From Lonicera japonica (taxonomy: Eukaryota > Streptophyta > Magnoliopsida > Dipsacales > Caprifoliaceae): DNA of 64,000 nt. The notes beneath the pieces were generated by a model. The model made no database searches. It saw only the letters and a program-made list of their open reading frames with translations, and was not told the DNA's origin. Each line of letters opens with the position of its first letter. Position 1 is the stretch's first letter. This document shows, piece after piece, positions 1-11,396 of the stretch. A program made the position numbers and the translations under genes. Where the stretch lies: the NCBI GenBank assembly GCA_021464415.1, contig CM038471.1, positions 33,887,234 through 33,951,233 on the forward strand, read 5' to 3'.

Positions 1-615
1 TAGAAAGAACATAGCCACACGGATTCAAAAAAAATAGGCTTAAAAAGCTTCCAAAGAATAGCTCCAAATACACAGCAAATTAGATCTGAAACAGGCACAT
101 GGCACAACCGAGATACGCACACAGCAGATCCAAAATATCCCGCAGCACAGTAGATTCGAAAATACAACATATTCGGATCAAATATATATAACACTTTCAA
201 ATCTTGAGTGAAATTCAATGATCCAATATATCGAGATAAACCCCCAAATTTTGAATTAAACACAACAAGGATAACTCAATCAAAAATGCCTAAATCACTC
301 TCTCAAAGAAAGAGAAAGATATTCAATATAAATTCTACATAAATCTCTAGATTAAAATACAAATAAGCCTAGAAAGAACTTGGGCTCTTCAATATTTTCT
401 AGAGAGAGAAAAAGGAATGTGTGTGTTGTGAGTGCTGCGGCTGCTTCTTTCTAAGGCAAGTTCCTATTTTTATTTTTATTTTAAAAAAAATTGCCGAAAT
501 CGCGCGCACCCCCTAGCAACACTGTGGCTATGCCCTGTATGCGATATGTGTGCAACTTAAATTTATCTAATTTAATTCAAAAATATAAAATGGTGAAAGA
601 ACGGAATGGGATAAA
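1..615. other. A+T-rich non-coding left flank
   Basis: No reading frame, RNA gene or terminal inverted repeat is recognisable here. A GA-rich patch lies near 400-420. The stretch ends at a T-rich tract that marks the 3' tail of the minus-strand LINE relic next to it. Confidence 0.5.
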
Positions 616-619
616 GTTA

Positions 620-2003
620 TTATTTCCCATCTTTAGTCTTTTTTTTTAAAAAAATAAATAAATGCATTGCTGAAGACAACATTACATCCAAAATAAATTG
701 AGGGGGAACATACTCCCAAACCACAAGATCAGACTGTGAAAGAGCCACCCTAGCGACGCCATGAACAACTACATTTGCTGATCTCTTAACAAAAACAATA
801 TTGCATGACTCTATGTAACTAGAAATATCCCGAGAATCCTCAATAATTAGGCGAAACATTGATAGATCCTCTGAATTACAATTAAAAGCATTAACGAAAG
901 AGAGAGAATCCGTCTCGACGATAACATTCGATTTGTTTTAGGACTTCAACCAACTAAGAGCCTCGCGTATCCCCATTGTTTCTGTAATCTTTGGCGAGAC
1001 AATGCCATTCTTACAACCTGCTTTAGCAGCTACAAAGTTTCCCTCATGGTCCCTGATAATGAAGCCAACATTGATGCGACCTCGATTAGAATCAACGCTT
1101 GCATTGACGTTGCACTTTAGCATCCCTTCACTTGGTTTTTGCCACTGCAGTTGCACCGAAATTGAACTCTTCGCATGGACTAGTTGCTGCTCCACGTCAT
1201 AGGCATTACGCCACTGCAATAAAAGAGCTACAACTCTGTTCGTGATTCCCTGCGGCTGGAAATAAATACGAGTCCATATCTTACCGTTATGCCCGCACCA
1301 AATAGACCACAACATTGTTGCTATACCTTTAAGCTCTTTTTTGCTGAACCTTTTTCTTACCATATTCCACCAATTGAAACAGAATCGGTGACCTGCAAAT
1401 TGATCACTAAAAGCCGATGCCAACCAAACTGTTCATGACAATGGACATTCAAGAAAGACGTGGCAATTTGATTCTAGAGCAACGCTACATAGTGGACAAT
1501 TGTCTTCAATATTTACTCTACGCCTAATTAAAGTTGACGTCGTAGGAAAGCAACCCGAAAAAAAATGCCATAAAATTTTTTTAACCTTACCCGATACATT
1601 TAGACCCCACACGCTACCCTAAGGGATAATTGAAGAACCCAAAATCGACAGAGTATTATCTACAAGTTTCTGGTACCCTGACTTTACCACATACCCACCA
1701 ACCCTTGTCGCTCTATTTCCTCCTCCACTTATCCGCTTTTGTGAAGTGAGAAATCTGTATGGAGAGAATATTTTCACAATCTCTTTACAAAAATGTAGCA
1801 TATATAAAATTCACGTCTTATTCCTTAGAAATTGAGTCGACAAGATTAGCCACACGTAGATCCTCTAAGCTTTCTTTAATTGGAGTTTCGATATACGGAG
1901 ACCCATCATTATCAAGCCAAAAAGCAGACCATACATTTGTATCATGCCTTGACCCAATTCTAATCCAGCTACCTGCAGAGATAAGAGATTGAGTAACGTG
2001 CAC
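620..2003 (-). pseudogene. LINE (L1-type) 3' relic: zf-RVT plus RNase H-like domain
   Basis: This is a decayed 3' end of a plant non-LTR retrotransposon, read on the minus strand. From about 1600 down to 1430 one frame gives a zf-RVT-like block with CPLCSVALESNCHVFLECP, a Cys/His array. From 1423 to 938 there is an RNase H-like (RVT_3) stretch containing WQKPSEGMLKCNVNASVD and GFIIRDHEGNF. The frame then shifts, and 859-620 gives the domain's last part (ANVVVHGVARVALSQSDLVV, the usual 'AxxxAHxLAR' helix with H-G in place of H-A). A T-rich run near 640-652 corresponds to the A-rich 3' tail. The catalytic reverse transcriptase core is absent and several frames are needed, so this is a truncated pseudogene. 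A host gene with an RNase H-like domain is a weaker alternative. Confidence 0.75.
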
Positions 2004-2129
2004 ACTTCTCTAAGCCTAACTAGGATTTGAATCAATTTTAGCGATGAGAAAGTTGCCGTTAGGGTGGTTGTGCCTTATCCATCAAATATTTTAACAGATT
2101 ATATATAGTTAGATTGATGGACTAATCCC

Positions 2130-3425
2130 TATTAGAACATCTCTCAATTTACTGGTCGAGACAAAATTTCATTTTCTTAATGCATTTCATTTTAAATTCA
2201 TTCATCAAATAGTTAGCAGTTTTCTTGAACTCTTCAGGAGTCTCGATTAATGTATCCACATAAACTGCTACTATTGAAAATTATTTTTGATGATTCGTTT
2301 GTAAAGACACATGGCAAATGTGATTGTTTATATTTCATTCCTAAGACAAATCTTTGTTAAGACAATTGTATTGCATTTTTCTGGAATGGATAAGTTCATA
2401 TAATTAGCATCTTAGTTGTATCGAGTACGTACTCTTTGACTTTGCTTTAGGCAAAGTTAATCTTTTTGGATCGAATTTTCATATAAATGTTAGACTTTAA
2501 GTTCCTGTATAAGTCGTGCCTTGTGTTTCATGATTTTATTATTCTAATTTATATTCCTTACAAACACCCATTTGTAACATAAAAGGTTAACACTTTTTAA
2601 TGTTTGTACTATAGGTCCAAATATACCACGTTTATTTAAAGACTGCAATTATGCATTGATGGCAATTTCTCATTTGGCTAATTTTTTGTTTGTCGACATT
2701 TATTTATTGTATGTGATTATGTATCATTATTAAGCCCTTTAATATTTAAGTAGCTATTGTATATTTAAATAAGTCATCGATGATATTTTATTTTCTATTC
2801 CACATCTATCTTATTAAATAGTAAGATCTCTTTATTATTTGGTACCGATGCCTCTTTAGGGGCTTATGTAGTCTCTTTAGGAACTTACGTCTTTTTCAAG
2901 ATAATGGCCTATTCTGGGGCATTAGAGAGAGTGAATTTTCCCATGAGCTTTTCTTGAGTGAAATGGGAAAATCTTCAGGAATGTTCTTAGGGCATGATAC
3001 CCCTATTTCTTTTTCTAGGGAGCTGAATCTTTAAAACCTATAAGTCTGTCACGCTTCTGGTGTGGTATAGATTTATTAACTGCTATATTTTGAATTTGTT
3101 TTGCAAGGATACTAATTATGACAGGTGCATTTATAGCTGGTACATATAATTTTGTTACCTTTTACTGCATCATTAAATATATCGTTAATGTGTTTGCAAT
3201 TTCTTGTGAAACACTATTCTCCTTATACCTTCTTACATTGTGATGTATGCGGGTCTAAATGAGACCTAGTGGGATTGTTCCATTATAATTATTGCCGTTC
3301 TTCTGGAATGGGTAGTTCTGCAAGAATTTTCTTATCTCCCCCTAACGGTTGTAATACTTTCTCATCAAAGTAATAATATGCAAAACGTGTAGTAAACACA
3401 TCTTATTTCATTGGTTCTAAATACG
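2130..3425 (-). pseudogene. Ty1/copia pol relic
   Basis: Minus-strand translation in shifting frames matches the plant copia pol order. Near 3390-3240 there is a post-integrase linker (LQPLGGDKKI, then SHLDPHTSQC). Near 2590-2490 the start of the reverse transcriptase appears (YKWVFVRN, then KHKARLI). Around 2290-2150 there is VAVYVDTLIETPEEFKKTAN and then FCLDQ, equivalent to the usual VDDLNLIGTPEE...KFCLGLQ region. The catalytic YVDD box reads YVDT, and stop codons and frameshifts are frequent. No LTRs were identified, so this is an old internal fragment. Confidence 0.65.
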
Positions 3426-6417
3426 GGATAATGGAAAGTGAATCAAACTATATATGAATAACACAATTAACTTTGAGCAAATTAGATTAGTAGTTGTGTT
3501 GGTCGAATATGCATGACAAGTTAGTAAGTTTAATTATAATTAACTTTCATGCAATGTAACATGTATTCATGCATCAACAGGTAATCTAGAATGCATGAAT
3601 AATGCCTTACAATAAGTGAGGGTGTTCAATATCTATCATTATAGAAAAATAGCCATGAATGACTTTAAAATTGAATTTATATGTATTGTCAATGTCAAAC
3701 CTTATAAAAAAATTAAGCCATAAGTTAAGTTTCACAATGTAGACTAATAGACTTGAAAATATAATATACAGTAGAATGAAGAAAACTTACATATCAATGG
3801 ATGCATAGACATTTAGGGGATCTAAAGAGACATAAATATCTTCTTGCATTCTTTCAATAAAAAATATGTCAATTCAAAAAATTTTAAATAAAATAGTTTA
3901 GTAACAAGTTTACCTTTGCAAATACAGGGTAAAAAAAATAATACACATTTAGTATAATAAACTCTTAATTTGTCAACCGGCACCCTTAGGAGTTGTCTAT
4001 TATTTTTCTTAACATGGTAGTTCATGGATGCCTACCTATCACGCAAAGCGTATAGCAAATAAGTAGGAGTCGATCCAAATTGAATTGTAGTTTACAGTTC
4101 CCATGGTGGTTTTGTTCTTCCCTTAGGCAAGTTTGCATTTACATTAATTTTCTTTTTTCTAATACAAATTGTAGCTTTGACACAAAATCCACAATTTTCT
4201 CTAGCTTTAATAATTTGTTCCTGATTATGCAATTGTTATATGCAGGATCTTGGCTGATGCTCAAGAAACTTTTGGTTACAACTTACAATATATGTCTTGT
4301 AGGATGCCATCTTGACTGGATTTTTTTTTCTTCCTCTGTAAAACAAAAATTCTTATCCTATTGTTGCTTTACATTGTCCTTTTAAGTTAACTAGCTCTTG
4401 TGCATGTGCATTGCATGTGGCTTTAGTATTGAACAAATGTTATTAGTCTTAGTAATAAATATGTAAAAAGAATTGGTTAATGAAGTAAAAAAAAATTCTA
4501 TCCAAAGCAAAAGCTTGATAAATATATAACAAATAAACCAAAAACAATAATATAAAGTGTAAAAGGTAATTTATAATTGTAAGAGAATGGTATAATCAAT
4601 TAGGTGTACTAAATTGTGCGCCAAATTTCCGCGGATGGCCAAGCATAAACCTTTATTGAAATATATTATATAATTATTACATTTATTATTAGTTTAATTA
4701 ATTGTATTTTGGTTTAACCAATAGACAAGGAAATTAATTCAATTTAAAGTGTACGCAACCAATAATAATAAAAGACACTAACCAATAAAAAAACTATTGT
4801 CAACCATTAACTAATAAAAAAAACCAATAAATAGTGAAAAAAAATTATTTACGCAGAGAGAGAACTATTATTGACTATAGAAAAATTATAAAAACACTAA
4901 CTAATGAAAACACTAACTAATATCCATTGTTCCGTTGAACTATTGTTTCATGAAATAGGATTTGTTTATAATAATAATAATAATAATAATAGAAAAATGA
5001 TAACATGTACTCTTAGAACACATATTAACCATATTATGAATGAAAAAAATCCCACCTTGCATAAGAATCTGTACATAATTTAATGCATGTTATAATTTAA
5101 TTCTTTCTATTTATACATGCGTAACATGTGCCCTTAGGGTACACGTTAACATGACCCATAATAATAATATGTTCGAAGAGAGAAAACGAACCGTGTATAT
5201 TTCAAGAAGTTAGTAACTTGTTTTGTGTTTTTTGATATGACTTATGTGTGTATATATAAGTTTGCAAATTGAAATTGTAGTTGAAATAAATTAGGATGTA
5301 TTGTAAGAGATGTAATATTATTGAAAAAGTAGAGAAACTAAAATAATTAGAGTTTAAACCAAATTAATATGATATCATCGTGAATTTGATTTGAGTAGAA
5401 GATTTTAATTCTATTTTGAGTAGAATAAAATGAGTAAAAGACATAATTTTGTTTTTATTTTTTTTTGTGTAGTACAACGTGATTTTCATTAGTAGAATAA
5501 TTTGATACGTGATTTTCAATAGTAGAGTAATTGTGAATTTCATTTTGAGTAGAAGACATGAAATACATAATTTTTTTCATTAGTATTGTAATTTGATACT
5601 ATTGTGAATTTCATTTTTAGTAAAAGATATAAAATACATAATTTTATTTTGAGTAGAAGATGTAAAATACATAATTTTATTTTGAGTAGTACAGCTTGAT
5701 TTTCATTAGTAGAATAATTTGTTTTTTTTCTAATTTTATTTTGAGTAATACAACATGATTTTCATTAGTAGAATAATCTGATACATGATTTTCATTACTA
5801 GAGTTATTTGATACATTGTACTAGTACCAAAATTCTATTCGATATAATATACTCTTTTTTTTTTTTTTCCGAATATAACAATCTACTTCTTGTTTAATTT
5901 CGATTTAGTACAATATGAGGTTATTTATATCCAAATTTATGTATTAGATCGAAACCGAACAGGAAGTAGATTGCTATATTCGGAAAAAAAAATATATTGT
6001 ATCGAGTGGAATTTCGGTATCAGTACAGTGTACTAAATTGTAGTTAATCTTTGATACTATTGTGAATTTCATTTTGAGTAGAAGATATAAATACATAATT
6101 TTCTTCATTAGTAAAGTAATTTGATGTTATTATGAATTTCATTTTTAATAGAAGACGTAAAATACATAATTTTAATTTAATTTTATTTTTAGTACAATGC
6201 AATTTTTATTTTGAGAAAGAGATTTTAATTTTAAAATATAAAGATATATTTGTTCATGTAAAAAAAACATTTTAATTATTCGTATTTTTATATATAATAT
6301 AAATATTGATATTTTAGTATTAAAAAATTATAAGAGTTAGAATATAGTACTATTAGATGGTAAAAAATGGATTATGTTTGGGTTCGGACTTAGGATTGAC
6401 TCTCACTCTCCTAGAAA
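3426..6417. other. A+T-rich intergenic DNA
   Basis: I see no gene here. The stretch from about 5390 to 6180 contains many diverged copies of a phrase like 'ATTTTGAGTAGAAGA...ATACATAATTTT', mixed with 'GATTTTCATTAGTAGAATAA', which suggests local duplication. An inverted pair near 5845-5895 and 5950-6000 (around 'GAATATAACAATCTACTTC' and its complement) could form a hairpin. Confidence 0.5.
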
Positions 6418-6430
6418 ATAAACTTAGTTA

Positions 6431-6548
6431 CTCAGGGTTTTTTTTTTCCCTCCACAGCGAGGTTAACTTAGGGCTTTTTGCTCGCTGCACCTCCGCCATC
6501 TCCGCCACCGTACGACGCCACCATTGCCGTCCCATCATCCACAGCCAG
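6431..6548 (+). other. Possible 5' untranslated exon
   Basis: A C-rich island (repeated CTCCGCCA-type text) ends in CCAG followed by GTTTGC, a plausible splice donor after 6548. Its composition is unlike the surrounding A+T-rich DNA and is typical of a plant 5' UTR. It could be the first exon of the transposase-like gene at 8436 or of the PPR gene at 11397, whose ATG is preceded by an acceptor-like TTCTTGTAG at 11346. Transcript evidence is required to choose. Confidence 0.3.
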
Positions 6549-8071
6549 GTTTGCTCCCAATTTTGGATCTAATTTGTTATTTTATACGCTGATCTTTGCT
6601 TCCATTTCTAAACAATAATTATAGACAGATTTGTAACATAAAAAGTGATTCAGATGATGATGTGTCATCAGACATTGAGCGATAAAAGTGCAAACTTCAC
6701 TTACCAAATAATATATTGCTGCTGCGTCATGACTCATGAGTCATTTCTTTGAGTCTGAGTATTGAGGTCCTCTCAAAATTACTATTTTTTTTAAATCTGA
6801 TTTATTGTTCTATAACAATAGAGATATAATAAGGCTGCCCATATTTCTAAAGCAATTATCTCTTTGTCATAGTATAGTACTGTTTTGAGAAGTTATACTC
6901 TATGCTCTTAAAGTTGTACATTGCTCCTGCGATAAGCATAATTGCGGTGGTAATAATACTACCTATAACAATTATAATGTCAGAATTAGTACATCAATGG
7001 TAATAAGAGATTTTAAAATTGGGCCTGGCTTTATAACAGTTGAGTTAGCGTTACAAACATGCAGCCAATTGTTACTGTTGAATTAGTACAACAATCTGAA
7101 GTGTCTGTTTTTCTTATCGTCTCATTTTGTAAACCTAATTTTTTTTTGTTCTATGTTTGGTTTAAAGTTATAGTTATCTGTAATTTTTTGGCCTTTTCCT
7201 TTGTTGTAAACGCACAATCAATGACTATTTAACAAGCCTTTGTTTTTGGATCTTTATTAATTTTGTAGATGATGGTAGTTGATTGGTACTGATAGGTTCT
7301 ACATTTAGCATGTTGATATAAGTGATACATTGACGTAAACATTGAATAACTTGAGGGTCTATGCACTAACTATGTCATCATCACAGCTAGACAAAATTTT
7401 TAACATGCTGAGGCCTTGTTAGTTGTTTCATTGGTATGAAATAGAATTCACACTGAAACTCATCGTGAAAAATTCTATTTACATAGTTTGCAGAATGACA
7501 GTAGTTGCTAGGATACAGGATATAAGTTGTAGGGTTATCATGTTATAAGTGACTCTGACTTCTTTAACATCCACAATGGGTATAATAGGTAGGATAACCT
7601 GTACAAATTTATCCCTTTTAGTCTTAAGCCTAATATTCACACTGAAACAAATTCGATCGATGTTTTATTGAGGTCTCTATTGGTGCGCCCCATGCTAAAT
7701 TTTGTGGATGGAAGTTTTGTTTGCTTGTTCGAGTATTTTTGTTGGTGGGATAGCATGTCTCTTGGTTTACATTGTCCTTTTTTCAAGAAGATTGTACGTA
7801 GATTTGATATTGCCGGGACTGTGTCTTCTTGTGGTTGAGATGTTTGTTGCTTAATAGCTTGCCTGATGGTATATATAGGCCTTTTTTCAAGAATTTTTTA
7901 CTTAGTTTGGTTATCTTGAAGGTTTCTAATATAATATTCCCTTATTCTCAATGTTGTTTGTAATAGCTTTGTGTGGGTGTTCGTAGAACTATTTGATGTT
8001 TAATACAACCTTGAGTAAAATTGTTTAATTTTCAATCTCAGTTTCTTACATCCTCAATTTCTCGCATGCAG

Positions 8072-8213
8072 AAACAACCACTGCTTTTTGCTCCTCTCCT
8101 GTGACTTTGCTCGTTGCTCCAGTATTCTGATCGTTGCTCTTCATTTCGCTCTAGTGCTCCTCATCGCATTTGCTTTTCATTTTTCTCCTCCTCTCAAGTC
8201 TCACCCTCTTGAG
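8072..8213 (+). other. Possible second 5' untranslated exon
   Basis: A pyrimidine-rich CT-repeat stretch is bounded by ATGCAG before 8072 and GAG|GTTAG after 8213. The next acceptor-like site (TTTGAAACAG, ending at 8430) lies six bases upstream of the transposase-like ATG at 8436. The three signals together look like a spliced leader for that ORF. Confidence 0.35.
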
Positions 8214-8435
8214 GTTAGTTTAATGCAAATAACTATTGTATTTTTCTTGTTGATTTGTTGTACAATGATTGTTTAGTGCTATATACTGTTTTATCTTTGA
8301 AGCTATATTTAGCTTGTTGTTGGTTGTTTGATTTTGATTTAATACCCTAATTTTAATAAATTTGACCATAATTTTAGTTTGTCCTAGTGTAATGAACTGA
8401 AATTGATTTTGGTATTCAATTTTGAAACAGTGGTA

Positions 8436-10517
8436 ATGGATAAATTTTTGATAAAGAGGAAGAGAGTTGTTAAACAATGTTGTTCTCAACCTGAAGTCCA
8501 ATCCTTTTCAAATGCGGGGTCAAATAATGTACAAGCCAGATCCTCTACTCAACTCGAAGTCAAATCCTGTAAAAATGCGGTGTTTGATAGAGAGGAGGTC
8601 AACGTAGATGAGCTTGAATTTGATCTTGCTTTGAGTAGCAACGTTAATGACTACGATCCTAAGCAAATAGAGGTGGGCTTGTGCAATCATTCCGAGCAAA
8701 CTCGATTAGATTATCGTATACGTTTGACTGCGTCTTTTGATTGCCTTAAGTATCTTTTACGCCAAGGATTGGCTTTTCGTGGGTATGATGAATTTGAAGG
8801 CTCAAATAATTCAGGGAACTTTCTTGAACTTCTTCATTTGCTTGCCGAACAGAATGATTCTATCAACCAAGTTGTTTTGAAAAATGCCCCTAAGAATCAG
8901 AACATGACATCTCCCGATATCCAAAAAGATCTTATTAATGCTGCTGCAAGTGTAACCATAAAAGCTATATTGCGAGAGATTGGGGATGAGTTGTTCACTA
9001 TATTGGTTGACGAGTCTCACGATATTTTGTTTAAAGAACAAATGGTAATGATTTTACGTTATGTGGATAAAAGTGGTTGTGTGGTTGAACGTTTTATTGG
9101 CATGGTCCATGTTCATGATAATTCTGCCTTATCACTAAAGGTAGCAATTGATTCTTTCTTTTCCAAACATGGTTTAAGCGTGTCAAGTTTACGGGGGCAA
9201 GGTTACAATGGAGCAAGCAATATGAGAAGTGAGTTTAATTGCCTCAAAACTTTAATTCTAAACGAGAACAAATCCGCTTTCTATGTCTATTGCTTTGCTC
9301 ATCAACTACAATTGACCCTTATAGCCGTTTCAAAGAATAATAACATAGTTGGTTCATTCTTTTACCATGTTGGAGTTTTGTCAAACATTGTTGGAGCATC
9401 ATGCAAGCGTAGAGACCTTCTTTGTGAAAAACAATTTGAAGCAATCATTGAATGGATTTATAGTGGTGAGAGAGAAACGGGAAGATGTTTGAATCAAGAA
9501 ACGACACTAAAACGTGCAGGGCATACATGTTTAGGTTCACATTTCGATACACTTTGTGGTTTGATTGACTTGTTCTCCTCTGTGATTGATATGCTTGAGG
9601 TTATCGAAGATGAAGGTTTATATGACGGGCAAAGAGCTCAAGCAGAAGATTTAAAGCTTCACTTGCAAACCTTTGAGTTTGTCTTCATCTTACACATGAT
9701 GAAAATAATTTTGGAAATCACTAATGACTTGTCCCAAGCATTACAGAGGAGGGATCAAGATCTTATTAATGCCATGACTTATGTTCAAGTCTCAAAGAGG
9801 AGGCTACAAAAAATGAAAGATGATGGGTGGGAGTCTTTCTTTGATATTGTCTGTTCATTTTGTACTAAGCATGAGGTAGGCATTCCAAATATGGAAGACT
9901 TGTTTGTAGTACATGGGAGATCACGTCGAAATGCTGAAGAAAAGACAAATCTCCATTACTATCGTGTTGAGTTGTTTTATGCAACGATAGATTTGCAACT
10001 TCAGGAGTTGAATGATCGTTTTGATAAGTTGAATACGAAGTTGCTTTTGTGTATGGCATGCCTTGATCCAACGAATTCATTCTCTCATTTTCAGTTGCAA
10101 AAATTACTTCGGTTTGCAAATTTTTACCCTAATGATTTTTCACCGGTAGATCTAGTGCTGCTTGAGGATCAACTAAAAGACTATATAAAGGATGTAAGGT
10201 CTGATGATGACTTTTATAATTTGAGTGGGATTGGTGCGCTTGCTCAAAAAATGGTTGAGAGTGGTAAACATATTGATTATCCATTAGTGTTTTTTCTCAT
10301 GAAGTTGGCTTTACTCTTACCTGTTGCAACGGCAAGTGTTGAGAGAACATATTCGGCTATGAAGATCATCCAGAATGCAGTACATAATCGAGTGGGAGAT
10401 GAATATATGAATGATTGTTTGGTGACGTACATTGAGCAAGACATTTTCAACGAGATTAAGAAGGAAGACGTCTTGCAATATTTTCAAAAAATGAAACCTC
10501 GTTGGATGTTATTGTAA
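8436..10517 (+). CDS. hAT-family transposase-like protein (ZMYM1/TTF-type), zinc finger missing
   Basis: This uninterrupted 693-aa ORF belongs to the plant hAT proteins annotated as 'zinc finger MYM-type protein 1-like' or 'TTF-type zinc finger with HAT dimerisation domain'. Residues 1-10 (MDKFLIKRKR) match the family's usual start. A DUF4371-like region runs from about 85 to 300 (GLAFRGYDE, NFLELL, TSPDIQKDLINAAA, LVDESHD, GQGYNGASNM, YCFAHQLQL). The C-terminal hAT dimerisation motif is at about 640-685 (LPVATASVERTYSAMK...). Between residues 75 and 85 the ORF jumps straight to the DUF4371 region, so the roughly 100-residue TTF/BED-like DNA-binding finger seen in full-length relatives is absent. 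The conserved Arg-Trp of the 'GDTRWGSH' box is changed to Cys-Leu (residues 364-365), which argues against active transposition. The ATG at 8436 is the first true Met; the open frame extends slightly upstream. No terminal inverted repeats were found. It could be a decaying transposon or a co-opted gene. Confidence 0.85.
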   Translation: MDKFLIKRKRVVKQCCSQPEVQSFSNAGSNNVQARSSTQLEVKSCKNAVFDREEVNVDELEFDLALSSNVNDYDPKQIEVGLCNHSEQTRLDYRIRLTASFDCLKYLLRQGLAFRGYDEFEGSNNSGNFLELLHLLAEQNDSINQVVLKNAPKNQNMTSPDIQKDLINAAASVTIKAILREIGDELFTILVDESHDILFKEQMVMILRYVDKSGCVVERFIGMVHVHDNSALSLKVAIDSFFSKHGLSVSSLRGQGYNGASNMRSEFNCLKTLILNENKSAFYVYCFAHQLQLTLIAVSKNNNIVGSFFYHVGVLSNIVGASCKRRDLLCEKQFEAIIEWIYSGERETGRCLNQETTLKRAGHTCLGSHFDTLCGLIDLFSSVIDMLEVIEDEGLYDGQRAQAEDLKLHLQTFEFVFILHMMKIILEITNDLSQALQRRDQDLINAMTYVQVSKRRLQKMKDDGWESFFDIVCSFCTKHEVGIPNMEDLFVVHGRSRRNAEEKTNLHYYRVELFYATIDLQLQELNDRFDKLNTKLLLCMACLDPTNSFSHFQLQKLLRFANFYPNDFSPVDLVLLEDQLKDYIKDVRSDDDFYNLSGIGALAQKMVESGKHIDYPLVFFLMKLALLLPVATASVERTYSAMKIIQNAVHNRVGDEYMNDCLVTYIEQDIFNEIKKEDVLQYFQKMKPRWMLL

Positions 10518-11396
10518 TATGTAATTGTAATCAATGTTTTCATTGGATTGTATGAGATTTACAATATTGTGTTTCTGTTTAAGTATTTGCCTTATTGTTA
10601 ATTTAATTTTTTGGCTTGTTTTAACTGCTTCAGAAAAAATATATATTATAGTGCTAACTTGACATTATTCCATCTTCTCTCTGTTATATTCTTTTCACTT
10701 ATATATATACTGTTATTTTCATCATGCCTTGTCCTTGAATTGGTCCAACTCGTTTTACTATCAATGATACTTATTTGTTCCAATAATATTCATCCGAATG
10801 ATTTTCCTTTTATTTTTCTTTTGGGCTGTCTTTTATTTTTCTTTGCATTGGAAAGCTAGATTTACAAGCGCAGCAGGCTGGTCATGACATTAATTTGCAC
10901 AAGGAAATTGTTTTCGAATTCCTGAATCATTTTTTCCTTCTAATTTTGAAGTGAGTAGTGTTACACTTGATGGGCTTGCTGGAAGACATTGTCGCATGAA
11001 CAGTTGCTATTTGTTGTACTTAAAGTACAGATTTACAGATTTGATGTTACTTGTCTCTATTGTTATCTGGGTGAATATAGGTTGGTTTCCTGTCAATTTG
11101 GGACTAGTTTGTAGTTAGAAATATATAAATTCTGTGGTCCCATTGATTATGTTAATGAATCTTAGTTTCTTGTTTTCTATTTTAATTGAAAACATTTCGA
11201 TCTAAGGTATCACCGCATTACTAATTAATTGGTTTTAAGTGCTTTATAATGAAAAGTAAATTGATAAGTGATGTCTTGATCGTTATCTAAATCTCGTGCG
11301 TGATCTGCAATTTTGATATTGAAATTTTTATTATTTGTTCTTGTAGGTTTGGACAGCAACAAAAAAGCCCACAACTACATCTCTCTCTGCACTTTT
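10518..11396 (+). other. Spacer between hAT ORF and PPR gene
   Basis: This A+T-rich stretch shows no coding similarity. A pyrimidine-rich tract followed by TTCTTGTAG at 11338-11346 is a credible 3' splice site about 50 bases before the PPR start codon, suggesting that the PPR gene has a 5' UTR intron. Confidence 0.4.

Noticed and set aside
4080..4385. 101-codon open frame
   Set aside because: Hydrophobic low-complexity translation with no family resemblance; consistent with chance in T-rich DNA.
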